Assembly (NCBI GenBank): GCA_024760905.1
Contig: CM045738.1
Span: forward strand, 43,702,297-43,766,296
From: Plotosus lineatus
Lineage: Eukaryota; Chordata; Actinopteri; Siluriformes; Plotosidae
Reading direction: 5' to 3'
Length of the DNA: 64,000 nt
The notes beneath the pieces are model-generated. The model was not told the DNA's origin, did not search any database, and saw only the letters and a list, made by a program, of their open reading frames with translations. This document shows positions 12,909 through 24,195 of the stretch, piece after piece. Position numbers and translations under genes: made by a program. Numbering within the stretch: the first letter of the stretch is position 1; each line of letters starts with the position of its first letter.

Positions 12909-13567
12909 ATAGAGTGATCCCTCGCTACTTCGAGCTTCAGTTTCTGCGGCTTCAGTGCATCACGGGTTTTTCAATATTCATCAAAAAATTAAAAAAGAAA
13001 ACTAAGGAAAAATAGTGAAAAAGTTAAGGAAAATGCTGCAAAACAAGGCCAATTATGCAAGAACAACCCCCCCCCAAAAAAAAAACAAAAAAAACCCAAA
13101 ACCCCCCAACAAAACTACTTACATTTTTATGAGAGGTGTGTGTCTGTGTGTATTTATATTGTATTTACATCTTATGCATGTCAAATTATATATATTGACA
13201 CTGACTGCTATAAACTTGCACAATCCAGGTCAAACTGGAAAGCAGCAGTCCATAGAGGTGCAATGATTGCAGAATCTGCTGCAGCAACAAAGGCCATGCA
13301 ACAGAGACAGAGACAACATGCTCGCCGCCGGTGTCCCCCATCGTCTCCTGAGATGGGGCGTTAAGAAGAAGAACATCTTATGCTTTATTTTTGAATGTTT
13401 AATTGTTATTATAAGAATTTATAGCATTGAATATGTATTTATTGAAATTATATACAAATATACATGTACGTATACTTCAGTCAGGGTCGCTCGATCCTAC
13501 TGCGCGGAAATCGGCGGTCGCGGGGCTCTCGGTTCCCGTTAACCGCGGAAAGTAAGGGATCCCTGTA
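12909..13567 (+). mobile_element. MITE (CCCTCGC family), copy 3, with an insertion
   Basis: Starts GTGATCCCTCGCTACTTCGA and ends AAGTAAGGGATCCCTGTA. It is interrupted at 13178-13372 by a short retrotransposed fragment. Without the insert it is about 450 bp, like the other copies. Confidence 0.8.
13178..13372 (+). mobile_element. 5'-truncated LINE fragment with target-site duplication
   Basis: Flanked by ACATCTTATGC at 13167-13177 and 13373-13383, an 11-bp duplication of MITE sequence, and ending in AAGAAGAAGA. One frame reads LAQSRSNWKAAVHRGAM, resembling the C-terminal end of non-LTR retrotransposon ORF2 proteins (recalled). The LINE family is unknown. Confidence 0.7.
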
Positions 13568-14255
13568 TTATGATTGGTTATAGCTAGTTTATGAAGCTTT
13601 TGATCCGTTATATAGCGTTTATGAAGCTTTCAGCCTCTTATACAGTGTTTATGAAGCGTTGTGTCTGTTGTACAGTGTTTACGATGTCTTTGTGTCTGAT
13701 ACATAAGTAAATCCAGTGATGCCTTTATGTCGTACTAATGAGGCACATCTGCTGATTCTCATTATCTCTGATTTAACTTTCAAACAGAAATCTCAAGAAG
13801 ATTGATTTAAATTTATGCTAGAGGAAAAAGGCGTTTTATCTTTATTTCATTTCCTCTTGTTGTGAGCCAGGCCGAGCTCTGTGACCGTTTCTTCCAGCTC
13901 GGTTTGGCGATGATGCTGGAAGACTCAGTGCCAGGTTTTTGATCTGAACTCGTCAGTGGCCGTGTTAATATCTATGCAACAGTTTATAAATGAGTGGATT
14001 TCAGAAACAGGCATTCAGCGTGGCCAATGCGCTTCTCTTCTCCTTCGCTTACACACCTCTTACCTTTAGCACAGATACACAGCAGTGTTGCTTTTGAGAT
14101 TTTATCCACTGATGTTCTCAAGGAATTCAATTCAGGATTGATGAGAAGATGTTGATTTTTGGCAGATATGAGCAGAACCTATAGCAGTGGTACAGATTTG
14201 CTCTTCATTTTACAAATATAATAATAATAATAATAATAACAATAATAATAATAAC

Positions 14256-14286
<31 letters not shown>

Positions 14287-14402
14287 TGGGGCCATTTTAC
14301 TTTTAAAACTGAAACCTCCTGCATTAAATCTCTCGTTCATTCATTTTCTGAACCACTTAATCTGATTGGTGTGTTGATTTGATTGGTTTGATTGGTGACT
14401 GA
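13568..14402. other. No gene; (AAT)n at 14218-14285
   Basis: Unique-looking DNA. A 20-30 bp degenerate motif (TATACAGTGTTTATGAAGC) repeats about four times at 13590-13690. Confidence 0.5.
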
Positions 14403-14699
14403 TTGGTGGCCGGTGGCGTAGTGCTTAGGGTGCTGAGCTCATGATTGGAAGGTTGTGTGTTCGAATCCCAGTCAGACCCCACTGTGCTAAGACCCCTGGG
14501 CAAGGTCTCAACCACAAATGTGCCTCTGTTCACCTAGCAGTATACACGGGAACCAGTAAAAATATACTGGGAAGGTAACCTGCGATGGACTAGCATCCCA
14601 TCCAGGAGGAGTTCAACTCCTGTTCGCTTCACGCTATGGAAATTGTGAATATGCACCGGCCTGATGAGCCACTAGGCTCGGGTGTAAAAAGCCCAACAG
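14403..14699 (+). repeat. SINE-C, tRNA-derived
   Basis: Head GGTGGCGTAGTGCTTAGGGT with a B-box-like GTTCGAATCCC (14459-14469). The body has CCCCTGGGCAAGGTCTCAAC and the tail CTGCGATGGACTAGCATCCC. Only copy of this family noticed in the window. Confidence 0.75.
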
Positions 14700-15022
14700 A
14701 CTTTTAATCCTGATTAGGGTTGTGGGGAGGCTGAGTTGACCATCTCAGTTGATTTTGGGTGAGGGCAGAGTACACCCTGGACGGCTCGCCAGGCCATCAT
14801 AGAGCAAAAACATGCTGACGGCTTTGCAGCTCCTCTGGTCAAAAGTCAGCAATGGTTCTTTTATATGAACCTCCACCACAGACAGTGAGAAATATGGCCT
14901 GTCATTGATAACCCAGTTAGCTGCACTGGGGGGACAGTGACAACCTGTTGAGAGTGGGACTTGAACCCCCAACCTTGGGATCAGTGATCCAGCACATTAA
15001 GACCACAACACCACTACCCTGC
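14700..15022 (-). repeat. SINE-A with L2-like tail, near complete
   Basis: On plus: TAATCCTGATTAGGGTTGTG, GAGTACACCCTGGACGGCTC (tail), AAAAGTCAGCAATGGTTCTT (body), GGGACTTGAACCCCCAACCT (B box region), ending near CTACCCTGC. Confidence 0.85.
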
Positions 15023-15597
15023 ATTAAATCTCCATAACTTAATCAGCCATCATTGGCTTTTTTTTTTGGCTCCCCCCCCCCATTTTCTCCGTAAATTTAT
15101 TTGTATTCAATTCCCATCCATTGCCTTCCCTATCACACAACCACCAACCAACCTGGGAATGGTGAGCGCATGCACACACACCCTCTGTATGCATGCAATG
15201 CTAGCCACCTGCCTTTTTTTGGACTGCAGTGCCTGCATATTTGGGGGCGGTCACTCAGCGGGAAAGCGTTATCCACCCCCTCGTACGAATGACCTCACAG
15301 ACGTTCGTGATGCGCTGTGAGTGACAGCGAAGTGAGTGTATGCCATCCATCCTTCCTGTGAGAACTCAGCCAATTAGCTCCCATGGATTCCCGGTCATGG
15401 ATCGCTGTGGCATTAAACCAGATTCAAACCGTGATCTCCGGGTTAACCTCCATGTTTTTTCGAACTGATCTCTGTGACAGCTCTGTGGTCTTCATGTTGG
15501 TTTATTTTTTTAAACAAGTAATCAGCATTAGAATATGAAACTATGGGTGGATATTCAGAGCTACTCGGACTTGTTTAAACAATCAAACCGAAAGCGA
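15023..15597. other. No gene recognised
   Basis: Contains a poly-T/poly-C run (15060-15080). At about 15400-15450 a tRNA B-box-like motif on the minus strand (GGTTTGAATCTGG) may be a very old SINE, but I cannot define its ends. Confidence 0.4.
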
Positions 15598-16318
15598 ATA
15601 TAATAATAATGCAGTAAAATGGGATAATGATTAAGTAAAAACTTTTTAATTTTGTACTGTGATAATATTTATTAGTAATTAAAGCGTCAAGGCGCCTTAC
15701 CAGAAGCTAGAGAAGATGCAGGCCGTTTGAGTGACATCATAGGGCTTCAATAATAATTAAAAACATACTAAAAATTCACTAAAAATTGAATTCAATTCAC
15801 AATTCAAGCAATCATGTTGATGACATGTGCGAAGGAGAAAAAAGAGGTGTACACATCATCTGCAACCAATCAGCAGGAGGGAGAAACAAAAGCTCTCAGC
15901 CATTGGCTAAATTTGAATCACGTGCCAGTAACTTCCGGGTTTGCCGCTAATCTGTCAGTATAATAATAATGTTGTAATGATAAAGTAAAAACTTTTTAAT
16001 TTTGTACTTTAATAATATTTATTAATAAGTAAAACATTTAGGCTCCTTACCAGAAGCTGTAGAAGATGCAGGCCGTTTGAGTGACATCATAGCGCTTAAA
16101 TAATCATTAAAAACACACGAAAAAAATTTACTTTGCAATTCAGGCAATCACACTGACATATGCGCGAAGGAAAATAAAAAAGAGGTGTATACATCATCTG
16201 TAACCAATCAGCAGGAGGGAGAAATAAAAGTTCGCAGCCATTGGCTAAATTTGAATCACGTGCCTGTTACTTCCGGGTTTGTCGCTGAACCACGAATGGT
16301 CAAGAGCCTACTGTATTT
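15598..16318. repeat. Tandemly duplicated end of a Tigger-like element
   Basis: Two direct copies of about 360 bp (15598-15957 and 15958-16318). Both have AAGTAAAAACTTTTTAATTT, GATGCAGGCCGTTTGAGTGA, AACCAATCAGCAGGAGGGAG and GCCATTGGCTAAATTTGAAT. The second ends GGTCAAGAGCCTACTGTA, the terminus type of the Tigger element at 39855-41490, which carries the same internal landmarks in looser form. The left end of the parent element was not found. Confidence 0.75.
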
Positions 16319-17055
16319 CTTTCATATCTGGATTTACTGACAGGCAGTTGGTTAAAATCGTGCATCCAGACAACCCACAAGTCTAGTGTATAGTGAATAT
16401 CTTCATGGTTGTTCAGTGTAAACCATACCGGCTTAAAAAGGTTAAAGTCTGTTGTTCAGGAAGACGTTACATTTCTTCCCATTACAGCAACACGTGCACA
16501 AACATCTGATCAACGCTTTAGTGGGTGTGTGTTAAATCTGTGTTTGCGATTCAGAGCAGATTTCGATGCAGGCCACACTGTTCTCGAAGAAACCAGAGCT
16601 ACTCCATCATGGTAATAACCATACAAGATGAAGAAGAAGAATTCTTTTTCTGAGGTTGTGTTCTATCCATGTATTTAGTTTGAGGTTCAAATTCAAGGTC
16701 CAAGAGCACGCGGAGTTCTCTGTAGGACACTGTGAACTGTAATCAGAACAAATGTTCAGTGGCCGCGTTAACATGGACATTCAACTCAACATCATGCAGC
16801 TGTTTGTGTTAAACGCTTTCCGCGCTGCTTGACCATCACCCTTCAGCAGACACGTTAATGGAAAATGTTTCCTCGGTTCTACAGATTGTATTTACTCCAC
16901 AACAAGGAGGAACTTCTTCTAGCTGCTCAATAGATCTTTTCACCTTGTTGTTTTTTGTTGGTGGAGTTGGAACATCATGACGCAGGACCTGGGAGCTCGG
17001 CGTCCTCGATGACTTCACTATCAACCCCAACAGCATGAGGAATTAAAGCAGGCCT

Positions 17056-17104
<49 letters not shown>

Positions 17105-17617
17105 AGCTTGCTGGCATTGGAATACATCAGCGAGAACCACACGATGCTAGAGAGGGAGAATGAAAGGGAGGGGCAGTAAACACTACCACATGAGGAAAGT
17201 TGTGCCGTGATGGAGGCCAGATGCCGTGAGAGCAGAGAGCCAAAGACCCTTTCTTTTGGTCTGGAACTAAATGCTGCGATAATTAAACTAACCATGATCT
17301 ACAGTGGGTAAAGAACAGAGTCCCCCCTGCTCCCCTTCAAAATATACACGTTGTTGTTGTTTTGCCAACTGAAATACCATAATGTACATATACACATAAA
17401 AAAATTCCCAGATGTATTTATTCAATGCCACGTATCAACATCCAATGAATGATATAATAATGATGCTCTAGAAAAACAACACCCCGCCCCCAATTTCTGA
17501 GTTATCATCACCTGACTAAAAATATCTATAAACTTAATCAGGTGTACTTTATCTCCTTCTCCTTTCACACACACACACACACAATTTTCTTCCACATGTG
17601 ATCAACTGTAATCATCC
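16319..17617. other. No gene recognised; (CA)n at 17057-17103
   Basis: Several short open frames cross this part, none with a recognisable domain or paired splice sites. Confidence 0.5.
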
Positions 17618-17732
17618 ATGCATTCATTTTCTGAGCTGTTTAATCCTAATTAGGGTCGTGATTAGGCTAGGCCAAATCTTGGCAATTGCAGAGTACACCC
17701 TGGACAGCTTGCCAGGCTATTCCAGGGCTGTA
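17618..17732 (-). repeat. L2-like SINE tail fragment
   Basis: ATTTTCTGAGCTGTTTAATC, CCTAATTAGGGTCGTGA and AGAGTACACCCTGGACAGCT match the L2-like tail; the head is absent. Confidence 0.75.
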
Positions 17733-18854
17733 ATCATCCATTTCAGTTGAATAGAGTTTTATTTGTATTTTATTTCACGCTATTTACAATTACCATTGTT
17801 GCAAAGGAGATTTACACAGTAAAAGATCATTTAAACATTTTTCAATTAACCCTACACAGCCCCAATAAACAAGCCTGTGGTGAAGGTGGAGAGAGAGTCA
17901 AAATCATGAGAGGAACCAGACTCAAAGGGGGAGAGCCCTAGCCTCATTTTGGTGAAACCAGATAAAAATATAAACATTAGCAGAAACAGGAATCATCAAG
18001 ATTCACACTGCAGAAGGATCAGGATCACTCCTATCTCAGAAGTAGCATGTGTACCTCAACATTAACGCAGAGGAGGGGGGGGGTGTTAGGTATGCTCATA
18101 ACACTCACACCCAAAATACCTACAGCCACGCCCGAAAATTTAATGAAAGGCCTTCCTAGAAGGGTGAAGGCTGTGGAAGGGCTGAAAAGGTTTTACTGTA
18201 TAAAGTTTTTTTTTTAAATATAAAGGATCCAAATGATGTGAAAGCCTTCATCGTCCAGTGTGTTCTGTTCACTGTCTTTTCATGAGCTGAAAATGCCTTG
18301 AAGGAACCTCTCCTCGCATTCACAGAGCTGGAACATGCTTTTTCCAGGAAGTACGACAACATGGCCATCATTAATGTAATAATGACTTTAACAAATCACA
18401 ACCACACGATGTGCCGGGTCCAGGCTCTCCAGGGCCGAGCTTTCAATGAAACATAAACTCTGGTAAAGAATAATGACCCAATCACACGAATAGCAGACAA
18501 GAAAAGCTCTGAGAAATGAACAACACAGCAGGTTTTGATTAAATTAGAGTTAAAACCATTAATGAGGAAGTTTTTAATATTAGATCAATAATCAGTCCAC
18601 ATTATTTAACGATCTATAACGCTAACGTGACAGATTCGTGCTGCTGTCTTTCCTCCACTCTCTGAACTTCAGCACTGTTAAAAGAACAAGTTTGAACATG
18701 GCTCTGACATTTCAGAGATGAACTGAACTTCAGGAAAGTTTCTGCACCATCCATTTCATTATCTTTAATAATTCACTTACACAATGTCATGTCTGTGTAA
18801 TGTTTGATTCTTTAACAGTGATTCGACTCAATGATTCTGCTGCAAGTCCTCACT

Positions 18855-18858
<4 letters not shown>
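17733..18858. other. No gene recognised
   Basis: Unique-looking DNA. A 71-codon minus frame (18156-18371) has no domain that I recognise. Confidence 0.5.
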
Positions 18859-18921
<63 letters not shown>

Positions 18922-19015
18922 AATAAAGATCAGATTGGTTGTGGTCTTCTGTCCTACACAAGATCAACATAACCTGAGCTAGGTATTAACACTACTACTA
19001 CTACTACTACTACTA

Positions 19016-19049
<34 letters not shown>

Positions 19050-19056
19050 CAACAAC

Positions 19057-19115
<59 letters not shown>
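18859..19115. repeat. (GT)n and (ACT)n/(AAT)n microsatellites
   Basis: GT run at 18859-18921, then ACT units (18990-19013), AAT units broken by AAC units (19019-19114). Poly-Leu and poly-Ile open frames here are repeat translations. Confidence 0.95.
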
Positions 19116-19127
19116 AGTAAGAATAAT

Positions 19128-19478
19128 AATAGGCAGCATAGTGGCATAGCACGTCTGTCTCAGAGCAAGAAGGTCCTGGGTTTGATTCCCTACTCAGGTG
19201 TTTCTGTGTGGAGTTTGCATGTTCTCCCCGTGTTTGTGTGGGTTTCCTCCGGGTACTCCGGTTTCCTCCCACGGTCTAAAAGGTAGGTTAATTTGCTGTT
19301 CCAAATCGCCCGAAGGTGTGAGTGTGAGTATGGATGGTTGTATACATGTCGGCCCTGTAACGGCCTGGTGAACTGTCAAGGGTGTAACCCCGCCTTCGCC
19401 ATGAGTTTTCTGATATCCAACCCTCTACATGACCTTATTAGGATTAACCGGTTCAGAAAATTAATGAATGAATGGGTA
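19128..19478 (+). repeat. SINE-B with L2-like tail, complete
   Basis: tRNA-like head (GTGGCATAGCACGTCTGTCT; B box GGTTTGATTCCC at 19179-19190). Body TTCTGTGTGGAGTTTGCATG and TTTCCTCCGGGTACTCCGGT. The tail runs CTGTAACGGCCTGGTGAACT and GATTAACCGGTTCAGAAAAT, ending (ATGA)n. It shows that SINE-B also uses the L2-like tail. Confidence 0.85.
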
Positions 19479-19967
19479 AGAAGAAGAAGAATAAGAGTCT
19501 AGAAAGAAAAAATGCTTAATAAAGTACGATTATGTTTATTATGTCCAGATGTAAAAGCAAATATACTTTGTTGTTTTTAATTCACAGTAACTTTTCTTTA
19601 ACATTATTATTTTTGGCATTAAGTTTACTTTTCTCCAAAAGTTCAAAAACCTAAATTAGTCTCTCATGCACATTTCCATCGGGACACACAGCTGCTCAGC
19701 TGAGTCCATGTGGATTTCAAGAGAAATACACACTGAAACAATGAAAGAGTTCAAGAGCTCAGGCCAACAAATGTTTGTCGTCAATACTACAGTAAACAAG
19801 ATTAATATAATTTCCCTTTGATATTTATCTTGTTTTTTACTTAATGTTGCAGTTTCACTGATCAGGGAATCATTTTGCTATAAAGTGATTTTTGAATGAT
19901 CATAATCGTGACATCAACTAACTAGTTAATATTATCTGTCCACAAGGTAGTGGATGAGGATGGGGTT
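19479..19967. other. No gene recognised
   Basis: AT-rich unique-looking sequence. Confidence 0.5.
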
Positions 19968-22375
19968 TAGAAGTTGAAGATAGAGGGGTAGTGAGGTTGA
20001 GGATAGAGGGGTAGACAGGTTGAGGATAGAGAGCAAATGAGGTTGTGGATAGAGAGGTAGTGAGGTTGTGGATAGAGATGTAGTGAGGTGGGAGATAGAG
20101 GGATAGTGAGGTTAAGGATAGAGGGGTAGTGAGATTGAGGATAGAGGGGTAGTGAGATTGAGGATAGAGGGGTAGACATGTTGAGGATAGAGGGGTAGTG
20201 AGGTTGAGGATAGAGGGCTAATGAGGTTGTGGATAGAGAGGTAGTGAGGTTGTGGATAGAGGGGTAGTGAGGTTGAGGATAGAGGGGTAGTGAGATTGAG
20301 GATAGAGGGGTAGACAGGTTGAGGATAGAGGGGTAATGAGGTTATGGATAGAGGGGTAATGAGGTTGTGGATAGAGAGGTAGTGAGGTTGTGGATAGAGG
20401 GGTAATGAGGTTGTGGATAGAGAGGTAGTGAGGTTGTGGATAGAGTGGTAATGAGGTTGTGGGTAGAGGGGTAATGAGATTATGGATAGACAGGTAATGA
20501 GGTTGTGGATAGAGAGGTAGTGAGGTTGTGGAGAGAGAGGTAGTGAGGTTGTGGATAGAGAGGTAGTAAGGTTGTGGATAGAGGGGTAATGAGGTTGTGG
20601 ATAGAGAGGTAGTGGGGTTGTGGATAGAGGGGTAGTGAGGTTGAGGATAGAGGCGTAGACAGGTTGAGAATAGAGGGGTAATGAGGTTGTGGATAGAGAG
20701 GTAATGAGGTTGTGGATAGAGGGGTAGTGAGGTTGAGGATAGAGGGGTAGACAGGTTGAGAATAGAGGGGTAATGAGGTTGTGGATAGAGGGGTAATGAG
20801 GTTGTGGATAGAGGGGTAGTGAGGTTGTGGATAGAGAGGTAGTGAGGTTGTGGATAGAGAGGTAGTAAGGTTGTGGATAGAGGGTAATGAGGTTGTGGAT
20901 AGAGAAGTAGTGGGGTTGTGGATAGAGGGGTAGTGAGGTTGAGGATAGAGGGGTAGACAGGGTGAGGATAGAGGGGTAATGAGGTTGTGGATAGAGGGGT
21001 AGTGAGGTTGTGGATAGAGGGGTAATGAGGTTGAGGATAGAGGGGTAATGAGGTTGTGGATCGAGAGGTAGTGAGGTTGAGGATAGAGAGGTAGTGAGGT
21101 TGTGGATAGAGGGGTAATGAGGTTGTGGATAGAGAGGTAGTGAGGTTGTGGATAGAGGGGTAGTGAGGTTGAGGATAGAGGGGTAATGAGGTTGTGGATA
21201 GAGGGGTAGACAGGTTGAGGATAGATGGGTAATGAGGTTGTGGATAGAGGGGTAGTGACGTTGAGGATAGAGGGGTAGACAGGTTGAGGATAGAAAGGTA
21301 ATGAGGTTGTGGATAGAGGGGTAGTGAGGTTGTGGATAGAGGGGTAATGAGGTTGAGGATAGAGGGGTAGTGAGGTTGAGGATAGAGGGGTAGACAGGTT
21401 GAGGATAGAGGGGTAATGAGGTTGTGGATCGAGAGGTAGTGAGGTTGAGGATAGATGGATAATGAAGTTGTGGATAGAGGGGTAATGAGGTTGTGGATAG
21501 AGGGGTAATGAGGTTATGGATAGAGGGGTAATGAGGTTGTGGAGAGAGAGGTAGTGAGGTTGTGGATAGAGGGGTAATGAGGTTGTGGATAGAGTTAGTG
21601 AGGTTGTGGATAGAGGGGTAATGAGGTTGTGGATAGAGGGGTAATGAGGTTGTGGATAGAGGAGTAATGAGGTTGTGGATAGAGAGGTAGTGAGGTAGTG
21701 GATAGAGGGGTAATGAGGTTATGGATAGAGAGGTAGTGAGGTTATGGATAGAGGGGTAATGAGGTTGTGGATAGAGGGGTAGTGAGGTTGAGGATAGAGG
21801 GGTAGTGAGGTTGAGGATAGAGGGGTAGACAGGTTGAGGATAGAGAGGTAGTGAGGTTGTGGCTAGAGGGAAATGAGGTTGAGGATAGGGGGTGATGAGG
21901 TTGAGGAAGAGGGGTAGACAGGTTGAGGAAAGAGGGGTAATGAGGTTGAGGATAGAGGGGTAGTGAGGTCGAGGAAAGAGGGGTAGACAGGTTGAGGAAA
22001 GAGGGGTAGTGAGGTTGAGGATAGAGGGGTAAGGAGGTTGTGGATAGAGGCGTAGACAGGTTGAGACTAGAGGGGTAGTGAGGTTGTGGCTAGAGGGAAA
22101 TGAGGTTGAGGATAGGGGTGATGAGGTTGAGGAAAGAGGGGTAGACAGGTTGAGGAAAGAGGGGTAATGAGGTTGTGGATAGAGGGGTAATGAGGTTGAG
22201 GAAAGAGGGGTAGACAGGTTGAGGAAAGAGGGGTAGTGAGGTTGAGGATAGAGGGGTAATGAGGTTGTGGATAGAGGGGTAGTGAGGTTGAGGATAGAGA
22301 GGTAATGACGTTGTGGATAGAGGGGTAATGAGGTTGTGGATAGAGGGGTAGACAGGTTGAGAATAGAGGGGTAGA
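19968..22375. repeat. 23-bp minisatellite array (GAGGTTGTGGATAGAGGGGT)
   Basis: About 100 units of GAGGTTGTGGATAGAGGGGTAAT and variants: GTGG/GAGG, AGAGGGG/AGAGAGG, and GTAAT/GTAGT/GTAGAC. The plus strand is almost free of C. Variant units recur in similar order (a GTAGAC-AGGTTGAG unit often follows two GTGAGGTTGAG units), so blocks larger than one unit were duplicated. The 70-codon minus-strand frame at its start is a repeat translation. Confidence 0.97.
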
Positions 22376-23158
22376 GGTTAGTAGACTGAGTAAAAGAAGA
22401 TTGGAGGGATTATTATGGGATGTAGTTGATTAGAAAAGACTCAGGACTAGTGAACATTATTTGACAATAAAGTCGCTCTTGATTTCATCACTCTCTCTCT
22501 CTCTCTCTCTCCTGCTGATTTTCTTTCAGATTTGGGTCGATGCAGTGTTTATTCCTCTCTCAGAGCAGTGCGATTGAATACCGAGAGAGAAAACTGGCTG
22601 TTGAGCTGTAAACTGAGCCGCTCATCAATCACTCCACAATATTATGTAATACAGAGACCGAGGCCCACATGAGCAGCAGCTGCGAGCTCAGCGTGGAAAA
22701 CAGAACAGGCCTGCATTTAAACACACTGCTCAAACCAGCACAGGACATTACTCTCTCTCTCTCTCTCTCTCTCTAACACACACACACAGCACTATACACA
22801 TGCACACTTTGTGAATAACGTTGTACTGAAACTATCAAAAACACTTTTTCATCCGTACTTTTCAATGAAACTCAGAGTCAGTTTCTGAAAAGTGAATCAG
22901 GTGATTTATTCTTTAAATAAAAACACCAACATTATTAAAGTTAAATGTTTACACATTTCTTTAATTTCTAATTAATCACACCCATCTGTCTCCAGTCTTC
23001 CAATCACAGCTCAACTCGGATCCTGCCTGTGTGTGATGTCCTTTAGTCTTTCAGAAAATGAATGAATGAATGAATGAATGATTACATCACTGAGACAGGA
23101 ATTCACGACGTAATCTCGATCAACACGTTAATGCGTGAAAGCAACAACGTGTCAAGTG
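22376..23158. other. No gene; short (CT)n tracts
   Basis: CT runs at 22492-22511 and 22753-22774. No coding signal was recognised. Confidence 0.5.
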
Positions 23159-23174
23159 CAGCGCCCTCTGGTGG
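23159..23174 (-). promoter_or_regulatory. CTCF-like motif
   Basis: The reverse complement reads CCACCAGAGGGCGCTG, fitting the vertebrate CTCF core CCASYAGRKGGCRS at every position. It is about 0.8 kb from the U2 gene. Binding is not shown by sequence alone. Confidence 0.55.
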
Positions 23175-23923
23175 AAAGTGACAAAACTTCCACTCTGCTT
23201 GGTAACAAACCCCTGTGGAGACAGAAGGTATACAGTACTGGGTTCCCTTAAAAGGAGAAAGGGGGCGGGACAAAGCAAGAGGTCGGACAGAGACAGACTT
23301 CATGTTCTAAAGCTGCTTCATGGAATGACAGAAAATAAACCAAACAAACAGAATTTTTAATTATTTAAATAAACACGCACACGTGATTTATATTCGATGT
23401 TTAATATCTCACATGTGGTTTAGAACATTTCCTGGTTGTGTTTATTTCTGTTTAATTTATTTTCCTTGGTGTGTGTGTGTGTGCGTGTGTGTGTCCCAAA
23501 GAAAGTTTGTGTTTAATAATGAAGTACAGTATTTCACAAGTGACACTGTCGCCCGTTTAAGATTTTATAGTACTTGTAATGTGTACCAGACGGAACTTTG
23601 TTCCCGGAACTGTGTATCCGTGCTCTTGTGGAAGGTCGGACAGACATTTCTGCGCTCGTTTCTTGAAAGCGCTTCGGTCAAGACTTGGTTTAAATGCGAC
23701 CACACGTCATTGTATTTTATAGAAAAGCACATCTATCCATATTCTTTACTTATTTTATCATAACAATAAACAGAAATACACTAGTGAAATTTATAGAATA
23801 AAAAGACTACAGTACGTACTAAACTCATTCCTACTCACAATGTTTGAAAGGCTAACAACACTTGGCCTTTCGCTTGACATCGCGCATGCGCAAACACACT
23901 AATACAACAAGGTGTTATTTTGA
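23175..23923. other. No gene recognised
   Basis: A 126-codon plus frame (23383-23763) contains a GT-repeat translation and no known domain, so it is not called. Confidence 0.5.
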
Positions 23924-23939
23924 TCTTTCTTTCACAAAG
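23924..23939 (-). terminator. U2 snRNA 3' box
   Basis: On the minus strand CTTTGTGAAAGAAAGA begins 5-6 nt downstream of the U2 3' end. Its core AAAGAAAGA fits the vertebrate snRNA 3'-box consensus GTTTN0-3AAARNNAGA, with only the leading GTTT imperfect. This element directs 3'-end formation of snRNA transcripts. Confidence 0.75.
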
Positions 23940-23944
23940 TATGT

Positions 23945-24134
23945 GGGGGTGCACCGTTCCCGGAAGTACTGCAATACCGGGTCGATGCGTGGAGTGGACG
24001 GAGCAAGCCCCTATTCCATCTCCCTGTTCCAAAAATCAATTTAATATATGGTCCCCGGGTAGGGGACGTATCAGATATTAAACTGATAAGAACAGATACT
24101 ACACTTGATCTTAGCCAAAAGGCCGAGAAGCGAT
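23945..24134 (-). ncRNA. U2 spliceosomal snRNA, full length
   Basis: U2 snRNA base-pairs with the intron branch point in the major spliceosome. The reverse strand begins ATCGCTTCTCGGCCTTTTGG (24134 down) and contains the branch-point recognition segment (GTGTAGTATCTGTTC), the stem-loop II region, the Sm site ATTTTTGG, and the conserved 3' stem-loops III/IV ending GGAACGGTGCACCCCC. Length is about 190 nt, as expected for vertebrate U2. All key segments look intact by comparison with the remembered vertebrate sequence. A PSE-like element and a 3' box sit at the right distances, which favours a working gene over one of the common retro-pseudocopies. The short open frames across it are not genes. 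Confidence 0.95.
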
Positions 24135-24175
24135 ACCGGCAACTGAATCCAACAAACTGGGACATGCTACACATT

Positions 24176-24195
24176 GTTGAATCCAAGGAGGGTAA
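24176..24195 (-). promoter_or_regulatory. PSE-like element of the U2 gene
   Basis: On the minus strand TTACCCTCCTTGGATTCAAC occupies about -61 to -42 relative to the U2 start, the position of the proximal sequence element bound by SNAPc. It begins YTACC like known snRNA PSEs. There is no TATA box at -30, as expected for a pol II snRNA gene. The call rests mainly on position. Confidence 0.5.

Noticed and set aside
18954..19272. Poly-Leu and poly-Ile frames resembling membrane proteins
   Set aside because: Translations of (AAT)n/(AAC)n.
23383..23763. 126-codon plus frame
   Set aside because: Contains a GT-repeat translation and no recognisable domain, start context or splice sites.
23862..24186. 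Short open frames over the U2 gene
   Set aside because: The sequence is a non-coding snRNA; no protein similarity.
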